Origin: Bacteroides bouchesdurhonensis
GTDB taxonomy: Bacteria; Bacteroidota; Bacteroidia; Bacteroidales; Bacteroidaceae
Direction of reading: 5' to 3'
NCBI RefSeq assembly: GCF_900155865.1
Contig: NZ_LT707006.1
Location: 2,334,577 to 2,398,576, forward strand
Length of the DNA stretch: 64,000 bases
The stretch's first letter is position 1; every line of letters begins with the position of its first letter. Positions 34,864 to 43,458 of the stretch are shown here, one piece after another. The notes below the pieces were generated by a model, which worked only from the letters and a program-made list of their open reading frames with translations, made no database searches and was not told the origin of the DNA. A program made the position numbers and the translations under genes.

Positions 34864-36048
34864 ATGAAAAAGACATTAACTGTTAATTTGGGTGGAACCG
34901 TTTATCATATTGATGAAGATGCCTATAATTTGTTGGACAATTATTTAAATAATATTCGTTTGCACTTCCGTAAACAACAGGGAGCAGAAGAAATTGTGAA
35001 CGATATGGAGAATCGTATTGCTGAATTGTTTTCTGAAAAGGTTACTTTAAGCAAACAGGTGATTACAATTTCTGATGTGGAAGAGGTTATTTCGCGTATG
35101 GGAAAGCCGGAAGATTTTGAAGATAATTCAGAATATAATGAATTTCAAAATAATTCACAGCAGATAGGAAATTCCGGAAGTGATGCATTTAATCAAAGTG
35201 GAACAGCGCATCGTCGATTATACCGAGATCCGGACGACAAAATGCTCGGTGGAGTTGCCGCAGGTTTGGCAGCATATTTGGGATGGGATATTACGTTAGT
35301 ACGTATATTAATGGTGATATTAGTTTTTATTCCCTATTGTCCGGCAATTATCTTTTATTTGATTGCTTGGATTGTTATTCCCGAAGCACGTACAGCTGCA
35401 GAAAAATTGAGTATGCGTGGACAAGCAGTGACGGTAGAGAATATAGGAAAGACTGTAACTGACGGTTTTGAACGTGTATCGAATGGAGTAAACGATTATG
35501 TAAATTCAGGTAAGCCTCGTTCCTTTTTACAGAAAGCGGTTGATTTCTTTCTTTCTGTGGTCGCTTTCATCTTTAAGCTTGTATTAGTCATTCTGGCAAT
35601 TGCCATATGTCCTTTTCTGTTGATTGCGGCCATTGTTTTAGTAGTTGCTTTAATAGGAATTATAGCTCTTCTACTTGGATTGGGAGGAATGCTTTTTGGT
35701 ACACTGCCTGCTGCAATACCAGGATTGGATTTGACTATCGCTTGGAATTCACCTTGGACATTTGTTGCTTGGATTGTATTGATTTTATTCTTTGGTATCC
35801 CACTTTTTGCATTGGTACATACCATCTTCCGTTCCATATTCAATTGGACTGCAATGTCTAAAAGATTAAGAGTTTCTTTATTGCTCATTTGGCTATTTTG
35901 TTTATTGTTGGTACCTATATTCTTTTTTATGCCAAGCATCAAAAGGACAGAAACATATCGGTATATACATTATGAAAAATCAGATACTTTGGTAGATACC
36001 ATTTATAATAATAAAGATACGATTCGAATAGATACCTTGCAATATTAA
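34864..36048 (+). CDS. PspC-domain membrane protein
   Basis: 394 residues. The N-terminal 100 residues (KTLTVNLGGTVYHIDEDAYNLL, then ENRIAELFSEKV) are a cytoplasmic helical region seen in Bacteroidetes PspC proteins. RRLYRDPDDKMLGGVAAGLAAYLG begins the PspC domain (about 118-180), with a helix at IIFYLIAWIVIP. Further membrane helices follow (about 225-280, 295-320 and 335-360). In other bacteria PspC-type proteins sense envelope stress; here the PadR partner suggests ligand-controlled expression of a membrane stress factor. A terminator follows the stop. Confidence 0.85.
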   Translation: MKKTLTVNLGGTVYHIDEDAYNLLDNYLNNIRLHFRKQQGAEEIVNDMENRIAELFSEKVTLSKQVITISDVEEVISRMGKPEDFEDNSEYNEFQNNSQQIGNSGSDAFNQSGTAHRRLYRDPDDKMLGGVAAGLAAYLGWDITLVRILMVILVFIPYCPAIIFYLIAWIVIPEARTAAEKLSMRGQAVTVENIGKTVTDGFERVSNGVNDYVNSGKPRSFLQKAVDFFLSVVAFIFKLVLVILAIAICPFLLIAAIVLVVALIGIIALLLGLGGMLFGTLPAAIPGLDLTIAWNSPWTFVAWIVLILFFGIPLFALVHTIFRSIFNWTAMSKRLRVSLLLIWLFCLLLVPIFFFMPSIKRTETYRYIHYEKSDTLVDTIYNNKDTIRIDTLQY

Positions 36049-36057
36049 ATATGCCTT

Positions 36058-36096
36058 AAAATGTGTCCCGTTTGTGTGTCCGGGGCACATTTTTTG
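36058..36096 (+). terminator. Terminator of the PadR-PspC operon
   Basis: AAAATGTGTCCCG (36058-36070) pairs with CGGGGCACATTTT (one G-U pair), followed by a T-run. Confidence 0.78.
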
Positions 36097-36132
36097 TTAT
36101 GTTTGTAATGAACATATTCAAAAGAGCAAAGT

Positions 36133-37131
36133 ATGGGTGAACATATATGTTTCAGAAGAAACGAGCATTTGGCTACCGTTAATCCTTATTGGAGAGGAAA
36201 TCCGATGGTACGTGGACGTTTTTTTAATCGGCAACACCGTTTCCGTCCTGGTATGGGAAGTGTACTAAAATGGCGTTTATCTCCAAATCCTCAACGGAAA
36301 GAGAAGAAAACAGTGAAATGGGATCCGAAGGTATGTTATCTTCGTTCGTTGGATGCTGTTGTAGGGGATTCATTAATATGGCTGGGACATAATTCCTTTT
36401 TTCTTCAATTAGCAGGAAAGAGGGTGATGTTTGATCCGGTTTTTGGAAACATTCCATTTGTGAAGAGAAAAAGTGAGTTTCCTGCCAACCCTGACATATT
36501 TACAGGAATTGATTATTTGTTGGTTAGTCATGATCATTTCGATCACTTGGATAAACAAAGCATAGCAAGGCTATTGAAAAATAATCCTCAGATGAAACTA
36601 TTCTGTGGATTAGGAACGGGAGAATTGTTAAAGAACTGGTTTCCGGAAATGGAAGTAATTGAAGCTGCATGGTATCAGCAACTTGAAGACGAGGCTCTGA
36701 AAATAACTTTTCTTCCTGCGCAACATTGGAGTAAACGCTCTGTACGAGATGGTGGACAACGTCTCTGGGGAGCTTTCATGTTACAGGGCGATGGTATTTC
36801 ACTTTATTATAGTGGAGATACTGGATATTCTAAACATTTTCAGGAAATCCCAGAGCTCATTGGAGCACCGGATTATGCACTATTAGGAATTGGAGCGTAT
36901 AAGCCTCGTTGGTTTATGCGACCTAATCATATTTCACCTTACGAATCATTGACGGCTGCTGAAGAAATGCAGGCGGGGCTTACCATTCCGATGCATTATG
37001 GTACTTTTGATTTATCAGATGAACCTCTTCATGATCCGCCTAAAGTCTTTGCAGCTGAAGCTAAGAAGCGGAAGATACGGATAGAAATTCCATACTTGGG
37101 ACAGATTGTAAAATTACATAAAAAGAAATAG
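36133..37131 (+). CDS. Metallo-beta-lactamase-fold hydrolase (UlaG / NAPE-PLD-like)
   Basis: 332 residues. The metal motif is SHDHFDHLD with H133, H135, D137 and H138. Further ligands lie in PAQHWSKR, YYSGDTGYSK and PMHYGTF. The N-terminal 60 residues (NPYWRGNPMVRGRFFN) and the WLGHNSFFLQLAGKRVMFDPVF strand resemble the NAPE-PLD/UlaG-like branch, whose members cleave phosphodiesters or lactones. There is no signal peptide, so it is cytoplasmic. The substrate cannot be stated. It is followed after 44 bases by a flavin reductase gene. Confidence 0.82.
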   Translation: MGEHICFRRNEHLATVNPYWRGNPMVRGRFFNRQHRFRPGMGSVLKWRLSPNPQRKEKKTVKWDPKVCYLRSLDAVVGDSLIWLGHNSFFLQLAGKRVMFDPVFGNIPFVKRKSEFPANPDIFTGIDYLLVSHDHFDHLDKQSIARLLKNNPQMKLFCGLGTGELLKNWFPEMEVIEAAWYQQLEDEALKITFLPAQHWSKRSVRDGGQRLWGAFMLQGDGISLYYSGDTGYSKHFQEIPELIGAPDYALLGIGAYKPRWFMRPNHISPYESLTAAEEMQAGLTIPMHYGTFDLSDEPLHDPPKVFAAEAKKRKIRIEIPYLGQIVKLHKKK

Positions 37132-37175
37132 ATTATTGGAATATGAACAAGTAAGAACTAAATGTATAAAAAGAG

Positions 37176-37682
37176 ATGAAGAAATTAGAAATAAAAGAGT
37201 TATCGGATAACTTTTTCGAATCTATTGGAAAAGAGTGGATGCTGGTGACAGCTGGAACAAAAGAGAAATTTAATACAATGACTGCAAGCTGGGGTGGTAT
37301 TGGTTGGTTATGGAATAAACCAGTTGCTTTTGTTTTTATTCGTCCTGAACGTTATACTTACGAATTTATAGAAAAGAATGAGTTTCTGACACTTTCCTTC
37401 TTAGGTGAAGAAAATAAGAAAATTCATGCTATTTGTGGTTCCAAATCGGGACGAGATATTGATAAGGTAAAAGAAACTGGTCTAAAACCTATATTTACTG
37501 AACAAGGGAATATCCTTTTTGAACAGGCTCGTTTGACATTAGAATGTAAAAAACTATATGCTGATGGTATTAAACCTGAATGCTTTCTGGATAAAGAATC
37601 TCTAGAAAAATGGTATGGGGGAGTTCATGGTGGCTTGCATAAAATGTATATTGTCGAAATAGCGAACATTTATTCTCATTAG
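37176..37682 (+). CDS. Flavin reductase-like FMN-binding protein
   Basis: 168 residues. LVTAGTKEKFNTMTASWGGIGWLWNKPV is the FMN-binding split-barrel start, FIRPERYTYEFIEKNEFLTLSF the next conserved block. It may reduce FMN with NAD(P)H or bind it for electron transfer; partners are not evident. It is probably co-transcribed with the metallo-hydrolase gene, and a hairpin follows. Confidence 0.85.
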   Translation: MKKLEIKELSDNFFESIGKEWMLVTAGTKEKFNTMTASWGGIGWLWNKPVAFVFIRPERYTYEFIEKNEFLTLSFLGEENKKIHAICGSKSGRDIDKVKETGLKPIFTEQGNILFEQARLTLECKKLYADGIKPECFLDKESLEKWYGGVHGGLHKMYIVEIANIYSH

Positions 37683-37729
37683 ACTTGAGAGAGAAAATAT
37701 AATTAGGATAAGGATGAGAATCTACTTGC

Positions 37730-37764
37730 AAACTGCCTACAAAATAGTTTTTTGTAGGCAGTTT
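37730..37764. terminator. Hairpin with 15-bp stem
   Basis: AAACTGCCTACAAAA (37730-37744) and TTTTGTAGGCAGTTT (37750-37764) are exact reverse complements with a 5-base loop. It lies between the flavin reductase and GH2 genes. Confidence 0.7.
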
Positions 37765-37910
37765 GGTCTGATTCTGTCATTATTTGAATAAATATTTCTC
37801 TTCGTTTTTCTTTATTTTCCCAATCTTTGCAACATTGAAAACCATCAATGAAGTCTTATTTATATGAAGTAGACTAAAATAATTTTGTAAACCATAAAAT
37901 AAAAAAAAAC

Positions 37911-39713
37911 ATGAAAAAACTTTTTGCAGTAGCTCTATTAGCTCTGATGAATGTGTGGAATGTATTTTCAGCAGACGTTCCTCGTCCGGAATATCCCCGC
38001 CCACAATTTGAACGCACGGATTGGGTAAATTTGAATGGTACTTGGACTTATGAATTTGATTTTGGAAATTCGGGAAAAGATAGGAAATTACAGGAAACTG
38101 ATAAATTCAAAAACAACATTATTGTACCTTTTTGCCCGGAAAGTAAACTTTCTGGCGTCGAGCATACTGATTTTATTAATCAGATGTGGTATCAACGTCC
38201 TTTGACGATTCCGGCAAATTGGAGTGGAAAGAAAATCTTTCTGAATTTTGGTGCTGTAGATTATTGTGCAGAGATCTTTATTGATAAAAAGTTTATTGCT
38301 CGTCATTTGGGAGGTAGTTCGTCGTTCTCTATTGATTTAACACGTTATGTAAAACCTGGTCAAACTCATAATTTAGTGGTTTTTGTGAAAGACGATTTGC
38401 GCTCAGGTGAGCAGACGGGTGGTAAACAATGTACAAATTACTTCTCAGGAGGTTGTTCTTATACACGTGTAACAGGAATCTGGCAGACTGTATGGATGGA
38501 AGCTGTAGCTCCTAACGGACTGAAGACTGTTTTTGCACGTCCTGATATCGACCAGAAACAACTAGTTATTTTGCCGGAGTTTTATCAGGAATCAAATGAC
38601 GGAACATTAGAAGTGACGGTAATGGATGGTAAAAAAACTGTTGCAAAGAAAGAAGTTAGCAGTTGCAATGGTTCAGTAGTTGTTCTTCCGATGAAGAATA
38701 TGAATCTTTGGACACCGGAGACTCCTTTTCTTTATGATGTAATTTATCGTGTAAAGGATGCTAAAGGTAATGTTATTGATGAGGTAAAATCATATGTTGG
38801 TATGCGTAAAGTGCATACCGCAAATGGTATATTCTATTTGAATAACGAGCCTTATTATCAACGTCTTGTATTAGACCAAGGTTATTATCCTGATGGAATT
38901 TGGACTGCTCCGAGCGACGAAGCCTTAAAGAATGACATTATATTAGGTAAAGAGGCAGGTTTCAACGGTGCCCGTTTACATCAGAAAGTATTTGAAGAGA
39001 GATATTATTATTGGGCAGATAAACTAGGATATATCACTTGGGGAGAATCTGCAAGTTGGGTGTTAGATGTAAATAAAGAACTTGCTGCTCGTAACTTTAT
39101 CGGAGAATGGACTGAGGTTGTACTACGTGATCGTAATCACCCTTCATTGGTGACTTGGACTCCATTTAACGAAACATGGGGTGGTGGACAAAATGCTTAT
39201 GTACGTCTGGTAAAAGATGTATATCATATTACTAAAGGGATTGATCCGACTCGTCCTATAAATGACGCTAGTGGTGATAATCACGTTTTGACAGATATTT
39301 GGAGTGTTCATAATTACGAGCAAGATCGTGCAAAACTGACTGAGCAATTGAAGTTTGAAGAAGGTAAAGAACCATATCGTAATACTAGAGATAAAGATTT
39401 TCTAGCGGTGTATGAGGGTCAGCCATATATGTTAGATGAATTTGGTGGTATTCCTTGGATGGCAGAAAAAGACCGTAAAAATTCATGGGGATACGGCGGA
39501 ATGCCTGCTAATGAAGAAGAATTTTACAAACGTCTTGAGGGACAGATTGATGCATTGATAGATTCAAAACATGTTTGGGGATTCTGTTATACACAATTAA
39601 CAGACGTAGAACAAGAGAAGAATGGGGTTTATTATTATAATCGTACTCCTAAATTGGATATGAAACGTATAAAAGCTATTTTTGAGAAAATCCCAAGCAG
39701 ACCTGGAAAATAA
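37911..39713 (+). CDS. Secreted glycoside hydrolase family 2 enzyme
   Basis: 600 residues with a signal peptide (LFAVALLALMNVWNVFSA). The N-terminal sugar-binding domain (about 30-200, TDWVNLNGTWTYEFDF), an immunoglobulin-like domain (200-295) and a (beta/alpha)8 barrel from about 300 give the GH2 order. The acid/base is E421 in TPFNETWGG and the nucleophile E510 in MLDEFGG. GH2 covers beta-galactosidases, beta-glucuronidases and beta-mannosidases; specificity cannot be read here. It is not flanked by SusC/SusD genes, so it is not in a standard polysaccharide utilization locus. A -7 box TAATTTTG lies at 37880-37887. Confidence 0.87.
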   Translation: MKKLFAVALLALMNVWNVFSADVPRPEYPRPQFERTDWVNLNGTWTYEFDFGNSGKDRKLQETDKFKNNIIVPFCPESKLSGVEHTDFINQMWYQRPLTIPANWSGKKIFLNFGAVDYCAEIFIDKKFIARHLGGSSSFSIDLTRYVKPGQTHNLVVFVKDDLRSGEQTGGKQCTNYFSGGCSYTRVTGIWQTVWMEAVAPNGLKTVFARPDIDQKQLVILPEFYQESNDGTLEVTVMDGKKTVAKKEVSSCNGSVVVLPMKNMNLWTPETPFLYDVIYRVKDAKGNVIDEVKSYVGMRKVHTANGIFYLNNEPYYQRLVLDQGYYPDGIWTAPSDEALKNDIILGKEAGFNGARLHQKVFEERYYYWADKLGYITWGESASWVLDVNKELAARNFIGEWTEVVLRDRNHPSLVTWTPFNETWGGGQNAYVRLVKDVYHITKGIDPTRPINDASGDNHVLTDIWSVHNYEQDRAKLTEQLKFEEGKEPYRNTRDKDFLAVYEGQPYMLDEFGGIPWMAEKDRKNSWGYGGMPANEEEFYKRLEGQIDALIDSKHVWGFCYTQLTDVEQEKNGVYYYNRTPKLDMKRIKAIFEKIPSRPGK

Positions 39714-39735
39714 AAAGGATTTTTTATTGTATTAT

Positions 39736-39772
39736 AAAAGATGGAATTTAAGTGAAATTCCATCTTTTTTTT
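39736..39772 (+). terminator. Terminator of the GH2 gene
   Basis: AAAAGATGGAATTT (39736-39749) pairs exactly with AAATTCCATCTTTT (39755-39768), followed by more T. Confidence 0.82.
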
Positions 39773-39914
39773 ATTGAAGCTACACGAATGCTGTAGGATA
39801 TGTTAGATATTTGAGGTAGAGAGGAAAAAATAGCATAGCAAAATTTTGAAAATGAGATTTTTTCATTAATTTTGGCAGTATAGACAACCAAACTAAACTA
39901 AAACTTATTAAATC

Positions 39915-40583
39915 ATGAAAACTAAATTATTTTTTCTTTTAAGCTTTTTAGCTGTATTTACTGCTTGTGGTGAAGAATCAAATGACTCAATTCCTTCCAT
40001 GCCCGTTAAAGTGGAACTTATTTCTTGTGATTTTATACAAGAAGAGGGGGATATCCCGGAAAAAATAGAATCACCTTTGATAGTATGGTCTTCTCCTGAG
40101 AACCATACTGTTACTCCTTTTCCACACACTTTTTATTTCGAAGAGAAATCTGAAGAGACTTCTCTACTTACATTGACTGAAGGGTATCTGCCTGAAGATG
40201 TAGAGAATCTGGAAGAACTGGAAATTAGACTTCCTTTGATTGATAATTCAGGTACTATTTCTGATTTTAAATATGGACCACGTACTTCTTTAGTCTTTGG
40301 AAAAAAACAGGAAATTAAGTCAATTCATACTTGGTCTACTAAGACTGCTATCAAAGTTACTGTATCACCTTATACTTTCGTGACATTGTCTGTACAAAAA
40401 GGTGGATACAAGTGCTCTGCGACTTTTAATATTGTTCTGCGAAATATTTATACGTTTGAGCAATATCATCTGAAAGGTAGATGGATAGGAGAACAGTTAG
40501 GGAAATCCATGGGAACTGTTGCAGATTATAAGATTGATGGGAGTGAAGTACTTAGAAAGTATAATTATCCGATTTCTGAGTAA
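39915..40583 (+). CDS. Lipoprotein of unknown function
   Basis: 222 residues. The leader ends LLSFLAVFTACGEES, a lipobox with Cys at about 18. The mature part is rich in alternating Ser/Thr beta strands. The middle (about 105-185), with TWSTKTAIKVTVSPYTFVTL and YKCSATFNIVL, resembles the long strand pairs of aerolysin/ETX-MTX2-type pore-forming proteins. This similarity is a weak visual impression, not a family call. It sits alone between the GH2 gene and the converging S9 peptidase gene, with terminators on both sides. Confidence 0.7.
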   Translation: MKTKLFFLLSFLAVFTACGEESNDSIPSMPVKVELISCDFIQEEGDIPEKIESPLIVWSSPENHTVTPFPHTFYFEEKSEETSLLTLTEGYLPEDVENLEELEIRLPLIDNSGTISDFKYGPRTSLVFGKKQEIKSIHTWSTKTAIKVTVSPYTFVTLSVQKGGYKCSATFNIVLRNIYTFEQYHLKGRWIGEQLGKSMGTVADYKIDGSEVLRKYNYPISE

Positions 40584-40609
40584 ATATTATAATTTAGAAT
40601 TAACAAATA

Positions 40610-40657
40610 AAAATGTCCTATACATTTGCTTTTTGGAAGCGATGTATAGGACATTTT
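40610..40657. terminator. Bidirectional terminator
   Basis: AAAATGTCCTATACAT (40610-40625) and ATGTATAGGACATTTT (40642-40657) are exact reverse complements, between converging genes. Confidence 0.82.
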
Positions 40658-40674
40658 ATTTCTCAATAGAATTA

Positions 40675-42783
40675 TTATTTCTGTTGGTTAGCTTCCGTTT
40701 TCAGCCATTTGTCTAACCATTCAAAGAAAGTACGTTGCCATAAAATTCCATTCTGTGGTTTTAGTACCCAGTGGTTTTCATCAGGATAAATTAACAACTC
40801 AGCTGGTATACCACGCATTACAGCAGCATCAAAAGCTGCCATTGCCTGATTAGCTAAAATACGGTAATCTTTCTCTCCATGGATACAAAGGATAGGAGTA
40901 TCCCATTTGTCTACAAACTGGTGTGGAGAATTAGCAAAAGTACGTTGTGCTATTGGATTCTGTTTTTCCCAGTAAGCACCTCCCATATCCCAGTTTGCAA
41001 ACCATTTCTCTTCGGTTTCAAGATATTGCATTTCCATATTGAAGATTCCGTCGTGAGCAATAAATGCTTTGAAACGTTTGTCATGATGTCCGGCTAACCA
41101 ATATACGGAGAAACCACCGAAGCTAGCTCCTACACATCCCAAACGATCTTTGTCTACATACGATTCCTTGGCCATTTCATCAATAGCAGTGAAGTAATCT
41201 TTCATACACTGACCACCATAGTCACCACTGATTTGTTCGTTCCATTCAACACCAAATCCCGGTAATCCACGACGGTTTGGAGCAACAATAATATAGTCGT
41301 TGGCAGCCATAATCTGGAAATTCCAACGATAAGACCAGAATTGGCTGACAGGACTTTGAGGACCGCCTTCACAGAATAATAAGGTAGGATACTTCTTATT
41401 AGGGTCGAACTGAGGAGGATAAATGACCCATGTTAGCATGTCTTTACCGTCGGTTGTTTTCATCCATCGACCTTCCACTTTACCCATTTCCAGCTGGTCG
41501 TAGATTTGTTTATTTTCTTGTGTCAGTTGGGTAGTAGCACCGTCTAGTGCGACAGCATAAATTTCGTCACCCATGCTGATAGAATGACGTTTGGCGATTA
41601 GTTTATCACCGAAAAGCGCAACTCCTTCATAATCATACATTCCCGAAGTAACAGCTTTTACAGAGTCATTTGTCAGGTTGAGTGCATAGATTTGAGTTTC
41701 TCCATGCCATACCCCCGTGAAATAAATGCTCTTAGCATCTGAACTCCATACAAAAGCATCCACATTCGATTCAAATGCTTTACTAACAAAACGTTTTTCA
41801 CCCGTTTTCAGGTCCATGATGAACAAACGGTTCAGGTCTGCTTCATAACCGTCACGTTCCATACTTTGCCATGCGATATATTTGCCGTCTGGAGAATATT
41901 GTGGATTCGTGTCGTATCCTTTATTTTCTTCAGTGATGTTTTTCGTTTCCTTTGTCTTTAAGTCATAGATATAGATATCTGAGTTGGTGGAGACTGCATA
42001 TTCCATACCTGTCTTTTTTCGGCACGTATAAGCTACTTTATCTGATGTCGTGTTCCATGCCAATTGTTCAATGCCGCCCCATGGTTTCATTGGACTTTCG
42101 TATGGTTCTCCTTCCAGAATGTCTACGATATTAGAGAGCCCTTTCTTGTCTAGGTCAGCAATAAAAGGATGCGGTGCCGTTGTCACCCATTCATCCCAAT
42201 GTTTGTACATCAAATCAGTGATGATGATACCCGTAGCTTTGGGAAGATCCGGATATTTTTCAGCCGTACTTTTCTTAGTCTTTACTTGAGAGATGAAAAG
42301 AATTTTCTTGCCATCCGGAGAAATAGAGTATCCTTCGATGTCTCCATCGTAGTTGGTTAGTTGTTTACGTTCACTGCCATCCGGGTTCATTTCATAAAGT
42401 TGGCTGCTTCCTTGGTCGTTACTCAGAAATGCAAGTTTACTTCCTCCTTTAATCCAGGTAACTTCATTCTCCTGGTAAGGAGTATGCGTGATTTGCTGGT
42501 TATCGCTACCATCTGCGTTCATTACAAAAACCTCGCGATTACTTTTGTTTTCCGGTACACTGTAATAAGCTACTGTATACGCGATTTTCTTACTGTCTGG
42601 TGATACGGAGAGTCCACCAATACGTCCCATTGCCCAAAGTGCTTCGGGAGTCATGCGTTTCCCTTCAATTTTAATATCCGATTTCCCGATAAGCACTTGA
42701 TCTGTTTTGCCTGTTTCTTTATTTTCACCACAGGCTGCTAACAACATTGCTGCTGACATCATAAATAGATTTATTTGCCTCAT
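40675..42783 (-). CDS. S9-family dipeptidyl peptidase lipoprotein (DPP5/acylaminoacyl-peptidase-like)
   Basis: 702 residues. The lipobox is MLLAACGEN (Cys at about 18), so it is anchored facing the periplasm. A beta-propeller with TolB-like repeats (SVSPDSKKIAYT, SISPDGKKILFI, QYSPDGKYIAWQ) covers about 50-440. The alpha/beta-hydrolase domain follows with the catalytic triad S554 in GASFGGF, D639 in HGEKDYR and H671 in DENHWV. This order and size match DPP5-type enzymes that remove dipeptides from peptide N-termini, as in amino-acid-fermenting Bacteroidales. It could supply the POT transporter encoded elsewhere in this window; that link is inference. Confidence 0.9.
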   Translation of the reverse strand: MRQINLFMMSAAMLLAACGENKETGKTDQVLIGKSDIKIEGKRMTPEALWAMGRIGGLSVSPDSKKIAYTVAYYSVPENKSNREVFVMNADGSDNQQITHTPYQENEVTWIKGGSKLAFLSNDQGSSQLYEMNPDGSERKQLTNYDGDIEGYSISPDGKKILFISQVKTKKSTAEKYPDLPKATGIIITDLMYKHWDEWVTTAPHPFIADLDKKGLSNIVDILEGEPYESPMKPWGGIEQLAWNTTSDKVAYTCRKKTGMEYAVSTNSDIYIYDLKTKETKNITEENKGYDTNPQYSPDGKYIAWQSMERDGYEADLNRLFIMDLKTGEKRFVSKAFESNVDAFVWSSDAKSIYFTGVWHGETQIYALNLTNDSVKAVTSGMYDYEGVALFGDKLIAKRHSISMGDEIYAVALDGATTQLTQENKQIYDQLEMGKVEGRWMKTTDGKDMLTWVIYPPQFDPNKKYPTLLFCEGGPQSPVSQFWSYRWNFQIMAANDYIIVAPNRRGLPGFGVEWNEQISGDYGGQCMKDYFTAIDEMAKESYVDKDRLGCVGASFGGFSVYWLAGHHDKRFKAFIAHDGIFNMEMQYLETEEKWFANWDMGGAYWEKQNPIAQRTFANSPHQFVDKWDTPILCIHGEKDYRILANQAMAAFDAAVMRGIPAELLIYPDENHWVLKPQNGILWQRTFFEWLDKWLKTEANQQK

Positions 42784-42814
42784 ATTTTAAAATAATGATT
42801 TAATATTAATCGGA

Positions 42815-42851
42815 CAAATATACGATAATAAAACGATTTTACTTATCTTTG
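42815..42851. promoter_or_regulatory. Divergent -7 elements
   Basis: On the minus strand TATATTTG (plus 42815-42822) serves the S9 peptidase gene. On the plus strand TATCTTTG (42844-42851) serves the kinase operon. No -33 boxes at N19 are seen for either. Confidence 0.5.
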
Positions 42852-42879
42852 GGACGGATAAAACATTCAGTACTGAACT

Positions 42880-43458
42880 ATGAATATATATAAACCGGAA
42901 ATTGTAGAATTATTATTGTTAGTTGAAAAAAAATATAGCAAACCTTTGCGTACGACTACTGATTTTGATGAGTTTTCTTTCTATTTGCAGAAGAACTCGT
43001 TTGGGGTAATTTCAACTTCTACTCTAAAACGTTTATGGGGATACGTGAATGATGTGCATAAGCCACGTGTACAAACGCTTGATTTATTATCTCGTTATAT
43101 AGGTTTTGATTTCTTTACCACCTTCTGTAGCTATTTAAAGAGTAGTAGTGCTTTCAATTCTTCTTTTTTCTCGGCTTATCAAGTGATGGCGAAAGAACTC
43201 GTTCCTGGAGCAGAAGTGGAAATTGGATGGTCGCCGAATCGCTATGTACGTTTGCTGTATAGAGGGAACGCGGTGTTTGAGGTACAAGAGGCAAAACAGT
43301 CTAAACTGCAAAAAGGAGATTGTTTTGAGACTGCTACTTTTATCAAAGGACAACCGTTATTTCTTCCGTACATTTTGCGGGATGGGGTTCGAACTTCTCC
43401 ATTTATAGCCGGACGAAATGGAGGTCTTACTTTATTGAACTGCATTGAATATGAATAA
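42880..43458 (+). CDS. Conserved Bacteroides protein with HTH-like N-terminus, coupled to a Ser/Thr kinase
   Basis: 192 residues with no signal peptide. The first 90 residues are helical; STSTLKRLWGYVNDVHKPRVQTLDLLSRYIGF looks like a helix-turn-helix or death-fold-like packing. The second half (AEVEIGWSPNRYVRLLYRGNAVF) is beta-rich. I recognise it as a protein type recurring in Bacteroides without assigned function. Its 3' end overlaps the kinase start by 14 bases, so the two are translated together and the protein is a likely kinase partner or substrate. Confidence 0.6.
   Translation: MNIYKPEIVELLLLVEKKYSKPLRTTTDFDEFSFYLQKNSFGVISTSTLKRLWGYVNDVHKPRVQTLDLLSRYIGFDFFTTFCSYLKSSSAFNSSFFSAYQVMAKELVPGAEVEIGWSPNRYVRLLYRGNAVFEVQEAKQSKLQKGDCFETATFIKGQPLFLPYILRDGVRTSPFIAGRNGGLTLLNCIEYE

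Noticed and set aside
35496..35942. 148-codon open frame on the minus strand inside the PspC gene
   Set aside because: Antisense to a clear membrane protein gene; basic, low-complexity composition.
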